Shown here piece after piece: positions 33,258-44,655 of a DNA stretch of 64,000 nucleotides. The notes beneath the pieces were generated by a model. That model did no database searches. It was not told the DNA's origin and was given only the letters and a program-made list of their open reading frames with translations. The translations under genes and the position numbers were made by a program. Position 1 is the stretch's first letter. Every line of letters begins with the position of its first letter. Source of the DNA: Paralichthys olivaceus (Eukaryota > Chordata > Actinopteri > Pleuronectiformes > Paralichthyidae). The stretch is taken from positions 3,444,001 to 3,508,000 of the forward strand of contig NC_091114.1 of assembly GCF_024713975.1 (NCBI RefSeq), in the 5' to 3' direction.

Positions 33258-35831
33258 ACAAGTTTCATGAATTTGAGTGTTGTTGTGAGAGACAACGATC
33301 ATGGAAGCAGAGGCCAAGGGATGACTGTCTGTGACCTACATTTCCCATAATGCAACTTTAAAGCATTTTTCTTTGCACCTGATAACTTCCACCTCCTTTT
33401 AACTTCTACCCTCTCCGTTTAGAATTCAGGGTTTCAGTTGTAAATGTGTGGTTTCCAAACTCAAGCCAAAGTATCTGGTTTACAGATCTTCTCACAACCA
33501 CACAATGAAAACCTTTGCCCCCTGGTGGCTGACTGAAGTACAGGTCATACACACTGCCCCTCCATGTTAGTGGAGTGACATGGATAAAACTAAAATGACT
33601 TGATTGACAGAAAGAAACTTGAAGTGGAGATGTGTCATAACATGTTTACCAACGGTTCATGGATTTTTACAGGCTGAGTAAAACTTGCCATGGTGGTAAA
33701 CTGGGTAAACTAACACTAACTATGTGAAATGTTGGAATGTCCCTTTTTAAAATCTCAACTTTTGTTAAAATAATAGAGTTGTACAGCTTGCTTCAGGTTA
33801 AACTTCAGTAGTTGACGTGATGCTAAGAAGCGTTTACTTTGTAGAGAAGAGGGTCTGTGTTTTTTACTTGGTGTATATCAGCGATAACAGATTGATTTAC
33901 AATGTCAGTAGTTTCAGGAAAAGAAACGGTTTTACTTTGGGGAACTACATGCAGCACTTTGGTGAAACAGACCACAGTCTGACTTTCTAGTGAAATGTTA
34001 GTTATTTCCATGCATTGTGTCTGTTAGTATCTCCTTCTTCACTCTGTTTCCATATCACTTCTCCTCTCTCCTCTCTTGACTGCTTGTTATCTTATATCAG
34101 TTCCTTCCTCTGCTTGTGCTCGACTCCCTTCTTTGGTGCTGGATGTTCTCTCTGTGTTTCCTATCAGCTGCTGTGCCAGACTGGTCAGTTGCATAGACCA
34201 CGAGGCCCAGCTGGTAGACCTGCAGCTATGCTAACAGGTAGAGGCACATACATCTAGACAATGCTGTCGATAACAAGTTACAAGATTTACTTTAGCTGTA
34301 TTACAATAAGGTTCTATATGTCAGGTCAAAGTGTATGTATGTAAATACATTCATCAGAAATGTCCTCCACTGCCTGCCCTAAATTAAAACCATCAAGACA
34401 GAGACCTTGCTCCCCTTCAGGTGAACAGTGACAACATTCCCCTCTTTGAGAAGGGCAAGGGGGAACTCCTCAGCCTTTACGTACAACATTGATATCAGAG
34501 GAAGCCTTTGTTTGATTATAAAATAATAATGTCCCAATGTTTCTCTCAGGATTGTGTCAGGTATATGTGAAGCTGTTTATCACAATCAGTAAGTGGTTGT
34601 GATCACTTTTAATCTTTTATGTGTGTGTCAGCCACACTAGCGGTCAGACATTCGTGCACGAATTGCATTCAAGGCAATCGTGCTCACAGGCATTCAGACA
34701 ACTCAGCTTCTTCAGTGGAAACTTTTTTCCAATGAAACCTGTGAAAGGATGTTTGAAATGTTTATGTATAAATGTTGTGATCACCTCTAAAGAAATTTCA
34801 CCAATTCCGTCCAATATGTCGATCCACCAGATGAGAATAAGGATGAAAAGAGAAGAAATGGAAATGAAGTCACAGGACATGGTTCATTATTATTGTGTTT
34901 GTTCTCTCCTGCAGTTTTGCTTCTCTGACTCCAGAGCTGCAGGATCCAGATCTGACACTACTCAACAAGTAGGATTCTGATTTATAACCTCACAACATGA
35001 ATATCACTCTTATTATTCTCATTATAACAACTAGTCTGACAGAGCTTAAATATCATGCGTACCGAACTGTTCCTGGTTTGTCTCTTGAATAGAATTTGAA
35101 TTGAATTAGAAATAGAATGTGAGATAGGGCGTTTTGCAACATTTCAGTTCATTTCCTATGGAAATAATTCATGGATCTTGATGAAAACATATCAGACATG
35201 TTTAGGGGACTGATAAAACAAACAAAGGATTTATTATTCCACCTCGAGATGTTAGAGCCAATTCTTTGTGTTTATTATGAAATGTATTCTCACAAGATAA
35301 TAATTGATTGGGATGATTTTGATTTCTAAATTCATGTCAAATTAACACCAGCAAATTCTTTTTAAATGTGTTGTTAATTGTTTATTGTGATGAATCAGAT
35401 GATGCTCGGCTGTGATAGAGGGAAGGAGGGAGGGGACCGAGGCTCGTTTTCCTCTCAGCATCGCTGGAGGAAGTGTTTGGAGAACGGGGCATCAGGACAG
35501 TCTTTGACCTCACTCTGGAATTAGACATATTTGTTCACTTTGCCTGAAACAAAAATACATTTATTAAAATAGACGACTGCAGCGTTATGATTTTGACTTT
35601 GTCCGAAGGTGTGAGTCAAGAGGTGGAGCCTTGTTACAGTGGCACAGAAAAAGAATCAAATAAAAGGCCACCGCACCAGAATCAGGCAGTTTGAAGGCTA
35701 TGAGACAGTTTTTAGTTCTTCATGTTAGAAATGAAAACACAAAGAAGTAACTAGGAATATGGATAAATCAGAACGAGGGGTGTAATGGTGTTTTTTGAGT
35801 CTGTCAGGAGTTGGGGGAAGCCAGGTGGTCA
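33258..35831. other. Spacer between the two duplication units
   Basis: About 2.6 kb, mostly without features. 34748-34865 is a third, more diverged copy of the stretch at 31164-31270 and 41243-41300 (shared phrase 'GATGTTTGAAATGTTTATNTA'). 34915-35110 looks like the fish repeat of 10163 in reverse. I see no exon. Confidence 0.6.
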
Positions 35832-37171
35832 GAACATTAGTTTAGTTTTAGAATGAAATACAAAACAACATGGTGACACAACAGCATACAATGGTACAAC
35901 ACCTACATACAACATGAACACAAGGGAAAAGAAGAGAGACATGGGGGGTGTGGAGGCCCCAGGGTCCAAGAGGACTGACTCAACCATTTCCACTTCAGTC
36001 CTTTAACTAGTTGTGTATTTTAACACACTTTAGTTTGTCTTTGTCTGTTAAACGTGGATATAATTCAACTTAATGGCTCTGTTGCTTTGTCAGCTTCTGC
36101 GTCTCAGTGAGTTGTGGAGGTGGATCGACCCACGTCACGTCCCATCACTGCAGTAGAAAGGCACAGCACACTGAACACTGCCAACACTGTCCAAACTATC
36201 AGAACTACATGTACAGTACATGCTGCAGTTTGTGTCATTTATATACAGTATATATATATAGATCACAAATCCAATGGGTTATTTCACCATAGCAGTGAAA
36301 ATGAACATGTTAGTTTGTGTTTAAGCTCTTTCATGAATTCATTTTGTGTCTACACTGTTGGAGCTGAGTTCATTCCACTTTATTACTGCTGTTGTCGCTG
36401 CTGCTGTGTTGTAGCACATTTCACTGTTGAAGCTGTTCCATCGTTTCTTCAACACATGTGGGAGCAGAATCCAAACATCTCTTCAGTCTAATACGGTCCA
36501 GTACATCCTTCAATTCAATTTGATTTGTATAGCGCCAAATCACAACATACATTATCTCAAGGCACTTTACATATTAAGGTCCAGACCTTGAAGATAACAG
36601 AGAAACCCAACCCAACTATGGCGAGAGTAAAACTAAGTAAGTAAATCTACTTCAAGTATAAAAAGTCAAGTGCAGCCCATTCTCTCCTCTGTCTGTATAT
36701 TGTTTAATACAATGCTAGTCCACTCTGTCATATATCTCTTTTAAATGCAGTCATGGACGAGGTTTATTTCACGACTGAGTCTTGGTGGTGGCCTCGTCCA
36801 AATCCTTTTTACATGCGTCTTCCACCAAATGTGCTACTGCTGCAGGAGGCGTGGTCTAATCCTACCTGCCTGTTCCGATTGGATCAGTGGACTAGTTCCA
36901 TTATTGAAATATTCCAAAAATAAAGCAAACATGTAACACAGTGCATTGTTAAAAGATATACTGGTGTAGACTCAGATATTTACTGATATATGAAGTGGAG
37001 TAAAATTTAAATTCAAGTTTTGATTACTGAAAACATGAAAAATGTAGTACTGTAATGGAGTAAATGTACTTCATTACATCCCACAACTGCATCTATATAC
37101 ATGAGGTCAACCTGCACACAATGTTCTGCAAATGGTGTTTTTCATTTTTCTGTTCATTTGTTCCTCTGCAG

Positions 37172-37364
37172 ACAGTACGTCATCAGTCAGATCCCAGGTC
37201 TGGAGATTCTGGATGACACAGAGGTCCTGGAGAAGGAGAGAGCCCAGGCTCGGAAAACCTACAGGCTGCAGCAGAGCGGTCACGGCAGCAGGAAGAGGAA
37301 GGACGACTCCTCCAGGAAACACACACACATGCAGAAAAAGTCTAATACTATCATAAGACAATAG
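37172..37364 (+). pseudogene. Orphan duplicate of the LRR gene's last exon
   Basis: Near-identical to the terminal exon at 23709-23901. It keeps the CTCTGCAG acceptor, reading frame and stop, with one visible amino-acid change (N to D near 'GSRKRKD'). The upstream exons were not duplicated, so it cannot make the protein alone. Its phase (one base completing the codon) fits the donor at 21780, so it could serve as an alternative last exon of the same gene. Otherwise it is a non-functional exon copy. Confidence 0.8.
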
Positions 37365-37504
37365 CACAGACTTGTTACAGTCACAGCTTTAGTGTAACAC
37401 TGTCAACCCTATCATTTACTGTACACTGTGAGCTCTGTAGCTGCTTGTACTCACAGCTACACAATGTTCACACTCTATATTCAGATGTAAAAGCCATGTT
37501 TAAT

Positions 37505-37541
37505 AAAGTGATCAAATATATATATATATATATATGTGTGT

Positions 37542-37594
<53 letters not shown>

Positions 37595-37595
37595 T
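37505..37595. repeat. (AT)n microsatellite (unit 2)
   Basis: A long AT run interrupted by TGTGTGTATAC. It matches the position of the palindromic AT tract in unit 1 but differs in structure. Confidence 0.85.
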
Positions 37596-38359
37596 GTACT
37601 AAGTCGAGACTTCTTTTCAACACGTATACTTTGCTTTTACTGGAGTCTCAGTATTGGTCAAAAGAATTCACTGGAGATGGTCAGAGTTCAATGCAGTAGA
37701 GTTTATTCTTTTACAAGATGTAAACCAGAGCTGGCTCCAGAAGCCAACTGAAGACTGAGCTTCAAACCTTCTGCTTATATACATACTCTACTATATATAC
37801 TTTATATATACTCATCCTCGTCTCTGCTGTTGCCCGTTCAACCAATCAGGAGGTGGATCTCCCCACTTCCTTTCTGGTTCAAAACTTCTGATTCGTCCCG
37901 AACCGAATGGTGTCATACTTTCCCAAGTTGACTTTGTCTCCCCCTACAGTCACGTCAGGGCTCGATTCTAATGGTGTATTAAAGAGGTGGTTGTTGGTCC
38001 AACTTTGACACCATTATAAATCTTGGAGGTTTGGAGGCCTCTGTTTCAGGCCTTACTCGATTTCGAAGGTCCTGTCTCCAGACTCCATTAGATTCCGGCG
38101 ATGTCTATCTGCATTTTTTAAATTCTTACATTTCCACACGTTAAATATATGTGCAACAAACAATCATTCCAGTAAGGGTGCATACATGATTACATTTCCT
38201 TATGCTGGATATAACGCACAGTTTAAGCATATAAGCACACAAAGGCTAATGTTTCTACAACAGCATTCATTGCTATGGTTTAACTGCGTACAGTGATAGT
38301 GGTGTGTATATGTGCAGACATGAAACATTGGCGTAAGCATTGAAAGTTGAATTCAAATT

Positions 38360-40544
38360 TCAGAGCTCAGTCTTTTTTTTCTTGTCGGAACCTTTTTCCT
38401 CCTTGTGGAAAACTTTCCCATCAGACTTTTCTTTCCACTTCAAGGTGACGCCACTCAGTCCTTTCTCGTTGAATCTTTCCTGGAGCTGGAAAACAAATAG
38501 CAGCTATTTAAATACGTGAAACAGATTCCTTTGCTCCCTAAGACAAAGGGTTATGTTTTTATTTAGTCAGTTCAATTAGATTTATATAGCGTGTATATGA
38601 TAACATGCATTATCCCAAGGCACTTTACATAGAAGATCAAGACCTTAAACATTGTAGAGAAACCCAACAGTTCCCACTGTGAGCAGCAGAGAACAGAGAG
38701 AGATAGGAGGAGGAGAGGAGGGAGGAAAAGAGGGGAAGAGAGAGAGATAGGAGGAGGAGAGGAGGGAGGAAAAGAGGGAAGAGAACAGAGAGAGATAGAA
38801 GGAAAGAGAGACCAGGTCGTGCACCATCAGGTTTCAGCTGTGACAGACTAGTTGTTATAATGAAAACAATAAGAGTGATAATTATGAATGTAAAGATGTT
38901 ATTAGTGATAGCAGCAACCATTCATATAATAATAATAACCATACCAATAATATGAATAATAATAATAATAGAAGAATTGTGGTTTGTCTGAATCCTGCAG
39001 CTCTGGACACATAAACAGCATCAGGTCACAAAGTGACACTTTCGTCATGACCAGTCAAACATTTGATTCTATTTCTTTCATTGTTGTGGCTGCTTTGCAT
39101 TGTGGAACATCTGTGGCTGAGTTTTTTACATTCACTCATCTACTTCATGGTTATTTGATGATGTCAAACTCTGTAATACATGTGTCCAGGGTCCATGAAT
39201 GAGTTAATGTCTCAGGGTGGATTTTGGAGACTTGCCTTTTTCAGAATCTGTTCTCTCACAGCACGGTCATTCAGGTCCACAGAGGAGTCCTGCAGCTTCA
39301 CCCTCACCTTCACCAACGTCTCAACTTCAGCTCAGACAAAGAACGAGGAGAGAAACAACACACAGGTGTAACGTGTTGTATAGTTTAGTGAAACCTACAG
39401 TTCTTCCTGTGGTGATAGAACAACTCAGACTTTTGATGTAAAACACAGAGGGCGGAGCGTCTGGTCTCTGGGCTGCATGTTGCCTACAAGACAGCTTGAT
39501 CAGGCCTGTCAGAAAACTTACAAATACAAAAACAAGCAACTTAGAAATACAAAAAAGATTCTCACTTGGGATGCTGTAGCAGACAAATGGAAATCTTTCT
39601 TCACAGGACAATAACCTCCATTTTCCTCCCTGCTGCAAATCTGCAACACCACATACGACTTTCATCGAGCCAAGTTTGTTTGGACCCTGATACCAGGAGC
39701 TGAATGAGTAGCCACTCCCGTCAGACCAGTAGATCTGAGGATCTCTGTACAAACCGATCCACACCCAGTCTTCATGTTGCATCAAGTTCTGTATCTTGTC
39801 GTTGTCAGCTTGGTTCCTCACAGTGACCAGATCTGTGTAGTGTTCTCTGCAGTGCCTCTGAGCCTCAGTCCAATTCTTTGTTGTCTTCTCTACCACAAAG
39901 TCAGAATCCTCTAATGTTCCTGCAGTTAAGTTAGAGAACAAAAGAGGGATTGTTGAGATCACAATGTGTTCAAAATTATATTTTAGACATTATGTTGTAT
40001 AGTAAAGATCAATATAAAACACATCATTACCTTTGTAGCAGACAAATGCAGTCTGTCTTTGGCAATAAGCATCAAACCATCCTGCTTCCCACATGCCCAC
40101 ACAGAGCTCCTTGGCTTTAAAATAGTTTGGGTTAGACCCGTGCCAGATCCTATATTCAGCTCCACTCCCTGTGAACCCATCTGACCACTTCCAGTCAATC
40201 TGACTGTACAGGCCAATCCAAACCTTAGAGCTGTAACCAGCAGCAGGAACTGTGTCTTTAAGTTTCTTCATTTCTTCAGTGGTTTCAATGGTGGCCAGGT
40301 CTGTGTACCTCCCTCTGCAGTAGCTCTGAGCTTCAGTCCAAGTCATTGCTTCAGACACAAAGTGGTACTGATGGAGGAGGCATGTGGAGAAGGTGAGGCA
40401 CCCTGAGGATGAAACCAGTTATTTGTGTTATGTATGAAGACTCAAATGAATCTCTATATTCAGATTTCCTGTTAGACATCATACAAAGAGTGAAATTCAC
40501 TGACCTGAGAGACACAAGACACCAAAGAAGATCCCTTCCATCAT
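38360..40544 (-). CDS. Secreted two-domain C-type lectin, copy 2
   Basis: Paralogue of copy 1 with the same five exons: 40544-40505, 40402-40031, 39919-39566, 39330-39236, 38485-38360 (987 nt, 328 aa). Signal peptide, two CTLDs and the 'VKVRVKLQDSSVDLND' and 'KSDGKVFH' tail are intact, with no stop or frameshift. CTLD1 is two codons longer ('GYSSKVW' against 'GYKVW'). The CTLD exons differ from copy 1 at 22 residues, mostly around the ligand-binding half: 'SNPNYFKAKEL' against 'SNPNYHGANQL', and 'WYQGPNKLG' against 'WYEGEMVLG'. The exon-4 acceptor used in copy 1 is mutated (CAG to CTG); the GAG three bases upstream restores an in-frame junction and adds one residue. The exon-4 GC donor is shared. 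The LTR insertion is absent. The products are probably distinct soluble lectins with different ligands. Confidence 0.86.
38567..39010 (+). repeat. Teleost interspersed repeat inside lectin-2 intron 4
   Basis: Counterpart of 25159-25640, with the GA-rich array shorter here (38690-38805). Confidence 0.8.
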
Positions 40545-40992
40545 GCTGCTGCTCTGTGGACTGTTTGTGCCAGTGTTCATCACCAACAGTAAACTTAACC
40601 AGTTCTCATGTAGATTTAGGGAAATGTAACACCAGCTCCTCCTCTTCTACTGACAGTAGAACAGTCATTGTTCTGTTGCATGCTTTATGCAAAAAGGCAA
40701 AGATGCAAAATGGCATGGCCTCTCACTATGCAGATAGTTCTGATCATATGGGACCAACACTGGTCTCTGCCTCCACCCCTGTGCAGGTGGTGAGTGAATG
40801 AATGTTTGTTTGTGTTGAGGTTTCGAAGGTCCTTCATCCCAACAGCCATAAGACTTTTCAACAAACACGTAAAAACAGTGTAATAATTATTCCTCTCAGT
40901 TTTCTGAATCTACCTCCTACATATATATCTATCTCATGTACAATATTCATATTCAGTCTTTAGGTGTGTGTGTAATACTTTTTGAATTGTTA

Positions 40993-40997
40993 CATCC
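40993..40997 (+). other. Empty (pre-insertion) site of the LTR element
   Basis: The sequence 'TTGTTACATCCAATGTATA' is continuous here, with a single CATCC. In unit 1 the same sequence is split by the LTR element between two CATCC copies. It therefore records the state before insertion. Confidence 0.92.
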
Positions 40998-41295
40998 AAT
41001 GTATATGTTCCACTTCCCATGTGCAATATCACTGTGGATTTTGTGGTGTCTTTGTATAGTGTTTACATTTTTCTTTATATTTATATCTATATTTTTTTTT
41101 ATTCTTATTTTTCTCTACCTTAATGCCCTTCTGTAGCTGTAATGTTGAAATTTCCCCAGTGTTTAATGAATAAAGTCTTTCTTATTGTATCTTATCTTAT
41201 CTTTGCTCACACTGTGGATCCAATGATACCTCTGTGACAGGGATGTTTGAAATGTTTATCTATTAATGTTGTGATCCCCTCTAATTCCATCCAAT

Positions 41296-41500
41296 ATGTA
41301 GTATTGTTTGCAAAGACTCAATGATCACACCTTGTAGATTTGTTTCATTACTTTACTGAACTGCCCGAACATCACACCTTGCGGCACCTGCTGTACTTCA
41401 GTGCTGAAACTCTTAAAAGCACAGTAACCTGTCACAAACAGAACACAACATAATATCAACAGGCCCAACAGGACACCCTGTTTTCAGACATAACATGTAG
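41296..41500. mobile_element. 193-bp insertion private to unit 2, flanked by ATGTAG
   Basis: Unit 1 reads continuously through 'CCAATATGTAGATCACATG'. In unit 2, 193 bp (41302-41494) lie between two ATGTAG copies (41296-41301 and 41495-41500), which looks like a 6-bp target-site duplication. The insert has no open frame, no clear inverted ends and no A-tail. It could be a solo LTR or a short non-autonomous element; I cannot name it. Confidence 0.75.
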
Positions 41501-41968
41501 ATCACATGAAAATAAGGATAAAAAGAGAAGAGAAAGAAATGATGATGATGAGTATTATTATTATTATTATACTGCTATCATCTATAAATTATTTTCATTA
41601 CAACAACCAGTCTGACAATAGTTCCTGGTCTCTCTCTCTCCTCTTTCTCTTTGCCTGCTTTCAGGTATCCAGTGTTCATCTTTACAACATGGATGTGTTC
41701 ATGGAGACACCATTTGCACCACATGTCTCAGATCCAGTCCTTCTAGGCCCGAGCACCAACTCAGCCCCAGCATGTTGTGTGTTTCCTGATCTCACCCACA
41801 AACAGCAGCTCTACAGCAGCACTGCCTGGAAGAATTATTCCACTTCCTGAAAATAATGCAAAGGAGTCAACATGACAACACTTCTTTATGTTGTTCTGGC
41901 TGCTTTGCATTGAAAACCTCTCTGACAGGAGTTCTTTGTATTCACTCATGTCCCTCATGGTTACTTTC

Positions 41969-42036
41969 ACAGCAGGGTCATTCAGGTCCAGAGGAGTCCT
42001 GCAGCTTCAACAACGAGGAGAGAAACAAAACACAAG
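41969..42036 (-). pseudogene. Relic of a lectin exon 4 (unit 2)
   Basis: Same degenerate fragment as 31687-31760, with the same 2-bp and larger deletions. The decay therefore happened before the segmental duplication. Confidence 0.75.
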
Positions 42037-42065
42037 TTTCCAGTGGTACTAGCTTTGTGAAGAAG

Positions 42066-43433
42066 TACCTGGATCTTTAATTCAAACACATCTTTGAGTC
42101 AAAACACATTTCTTCTCTGGACTCACATGAGGTCACCCTGACCTTTGACCTCTGAAGTCTAATCTGTTCATCTTCAACTTCTTCAGGTGACAACTGCTCA
42201 GAATGTGAGGAAATGATCGACAGACAGACTTGAAATATCGTGTTCAAGAGGCCAAAACATGTTTTATAAGTTCACCACCACCAACTGAAATCTAATCAGT
42301 TCATCTGTGAGTCTATGGCTGTGTTCCAAATCCCTCACTCATCACTATATAGTGCACTACATGGTGAGTTCACCATTTTTAATGGTGTCCAAATGTTTAC
42401 TGATTTGTTTTATAACCTTTGTAATGGACTCATTGTTTCCCACAATGCTTCATGAAAAGTAGTGTACAACCAATGGTCACTAACCAAACAATATATACCA
42501 TCATGCATTGCACTCGTGGTGGAGAGACGAGAGGAGCGAGGGAAGCAGGAAGAGCCTGATCTGTGGTTTAAATGTAAATAGAAGCAGAGCAGCACATCAC
42601 AGCACAAAGTGGAGAAAACAAGTTTATTTCTACATTTAAAGATGATCATCCAACATGTTTTTTTACATTAAAGCTGTGAAATAAACATTTATAATTTACT
42701 GTGGGATTTTCCACATTGTTTGTTTTCCAATGAGCTCACTATATACTGCTCTGTATAGCAGTCACTTTTTGGACTTTTCATTGAAGTTGTGATCTTTTGT
42801 TTGGACTCTGGATTTGTACTTTGTAATTAAATGTTCCCTTCGCCTCAGTTTAGTTACGTCCATGTTGTTCTATTTCCTGTTTTAATGTGTCCTTCACTTC
42901 CTGTTCCCCCATGTGTCATTGTTGGTCACTTCATTCTTGTGATTGTGTGCCTCTGACCTCATGTGTTTCACCTGGGTTCAGTTATTCCGTCTGTGTCAGG
43001 TCGTCTCTTCACTTTGGTTCTGTTCAGTCCAGCTCCTGTGTCTCTGTTTTGAGTTTCAGCTTTTGGATCACCTGAGTTCTCTTACCAGCCTTCTGAGTGT
43101 AAGCAATTCAATTTTTTGATTTAGTATTTTTCCCTGCACTTCTTGTTTTCTTCTGGGGTTTTTGGCATCATTTGTGTCCAGTTATCCAACAAACATGACA
43201 TTAATGAGGCTAAACATTAATTTATCAAGTTGATGACCTTGAACTTCTTTCAGTTGTAATCAAATCATCCTTGAAGTGAATATTTGTGTTGGATGTAAAA
43301 ACAGAATTTGAAGAACGTCCCTCTTCAGACATGTTTTCATAATAATGGAACGGACAAACAACCTGAAAACCTCCACCTAAGTTTTTCTGCATCAAAGTAA
43401 AAACACACATTAAACATTAGACCAACATTTCTC
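42066..43433. other. 1368 bp present only in unit 2, with nested repeats
   Basis: This is the sequence replaced by the LINE in unit 1. It has a reversed segment related to 7588-8170 (42110-42300), a block with 'CACTATATAGTGCACTACAT' and a matching inverted phrase near 42735 (42327-42790, possible MITE), and a T/C-rich stretch at 42840-43100 resembling part of an LTR. There is no intact gene. Confidence 0.6.
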
Positions 43434-43745
43434 TCAGTGTGTCGTCACTTCTGACTGCATATGTCTGTCATGTCATGGTCAAGACCTGTTAGACTGTCCA
43501 GAAGAGAAAAGTAAAGACTTAGATATTAAGGACAAGCTAGTTTGGGGGTATTGTAATCCAGAGGCTGGTGTAGTATTTTCATAAATCAGGGGCCACAATT
43601 TACACAGAGGGGCCGATTCCATATCAAACATCCATGTCCAACTCCTGATTCAGTGAGATGTACATTTAAAGATTCAGTGTTTAGAGTTTGGTGACGTCTA
43701 GTGGTGAAGTTGCATGTTGCAGCTGAGTACCTCTCACATCTCCCT

Positions 43746-43930
43746 CCCCTTCCAGACCTGCTCCTGATGTAAATATAAAGTACTTCAATTTAAAGGACTC
43801 ATTCTAGGGTAAAGACAAACACAATTTTTACAATTAACATGAAACACACAAGTGAAAACATCACTAGGATTATTTTATATTCAATTTCTGCCAATAGATC
43901 CTTTCACCTAAATCTCACACACTGAACCTT
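43746..43930 (-). repeat. Truncated TTAA-type MITE, copy 3
   Basis: It shares 'CTCCTGATGTAAATATAAAG', 'GATTATTTTATATTCAATTT' and 'CACCTAAATCTCACACACTG' with the copies at 1640-1912 and 7214-7587. It starts where unit-2 homology ends, so it marks the duplication breakpoint. Its terminal TTAA is lost. Confidence 0.75.
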
Positions 43931-44655
43931 GACTTCATTCCATGTTTAATTTTAGCTCTATAGCTTTGAACACACACCACTTAATATATTTTAAAAAAAG
44001 TTTCTTGTTCAAGCACATTGTGTTCTTCCAAAAAACTGAGTTGTGTGATGCAACAATATGATCGATTATTAAATTGCCATATAGTCTTCACTATATCTGA
44101 CATTCATGGTCTCAATAGCTGCTCCTTTCTGATATGTCTCTACCGGCAACTATAATGGGGGAAGTTTCCTGATGCTTGGTTTTCACACAAAGAAAGGGTA
44201 AATAGAATGTTGTTGTGGATCCGGTAACCTTTTCCCTTTCTTTGAGATTGCAAGTTGAGGGTGTTAGGCTGTGTAAGAGCTGTGCTGAACCGGGATGGAG
44301 GAGAACAAAATGTTCCCCTGAACCACTCCCTTACCACCACCATCCTGAGGCTGAGACAGACTCCTGCAGCACATCAGCCAATCAACTGTTCAGTTACACT
44401 TTCGGAAAATGTCATGTCCAGTGTCGGTTCTGAATGATTCTCTGTATAAACTAATTTTTGTCGGAAGCAAAAGTAAAAAAATTGAAATACCCTGAAATCA
44501 GTGAATTTATTTATAATTGTGAAAGATACTTCCTGTAAGTGGCTAAGGAAATAAATTCCCTGAGATTAATTAATTAAGAAAGTATATTAAAGGAACAAAC
44601 ATCAGATAATACAAACACAACCCTTCTGACTGATTGTGTTCTTTTGTATTTGCAG

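Larger units (their letters stand above)
35832..43742. repeat. Segmental duplication, unit 2
   Basis: Direct-orientation copy of 22353-33257. It carries the LRR terminal exon (37172-37364), a shorter GA-rich VNTR, lectin gene 2 and the relic exon at 41969-42036. It lacks the LTR retrotransposon and the LINE. It has a private 193-bp insertion and keeps 1368 bp missing from unit 1. Similarity stops at 'CTCACATCTCCCTCCC'. Confidence 0.93.
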
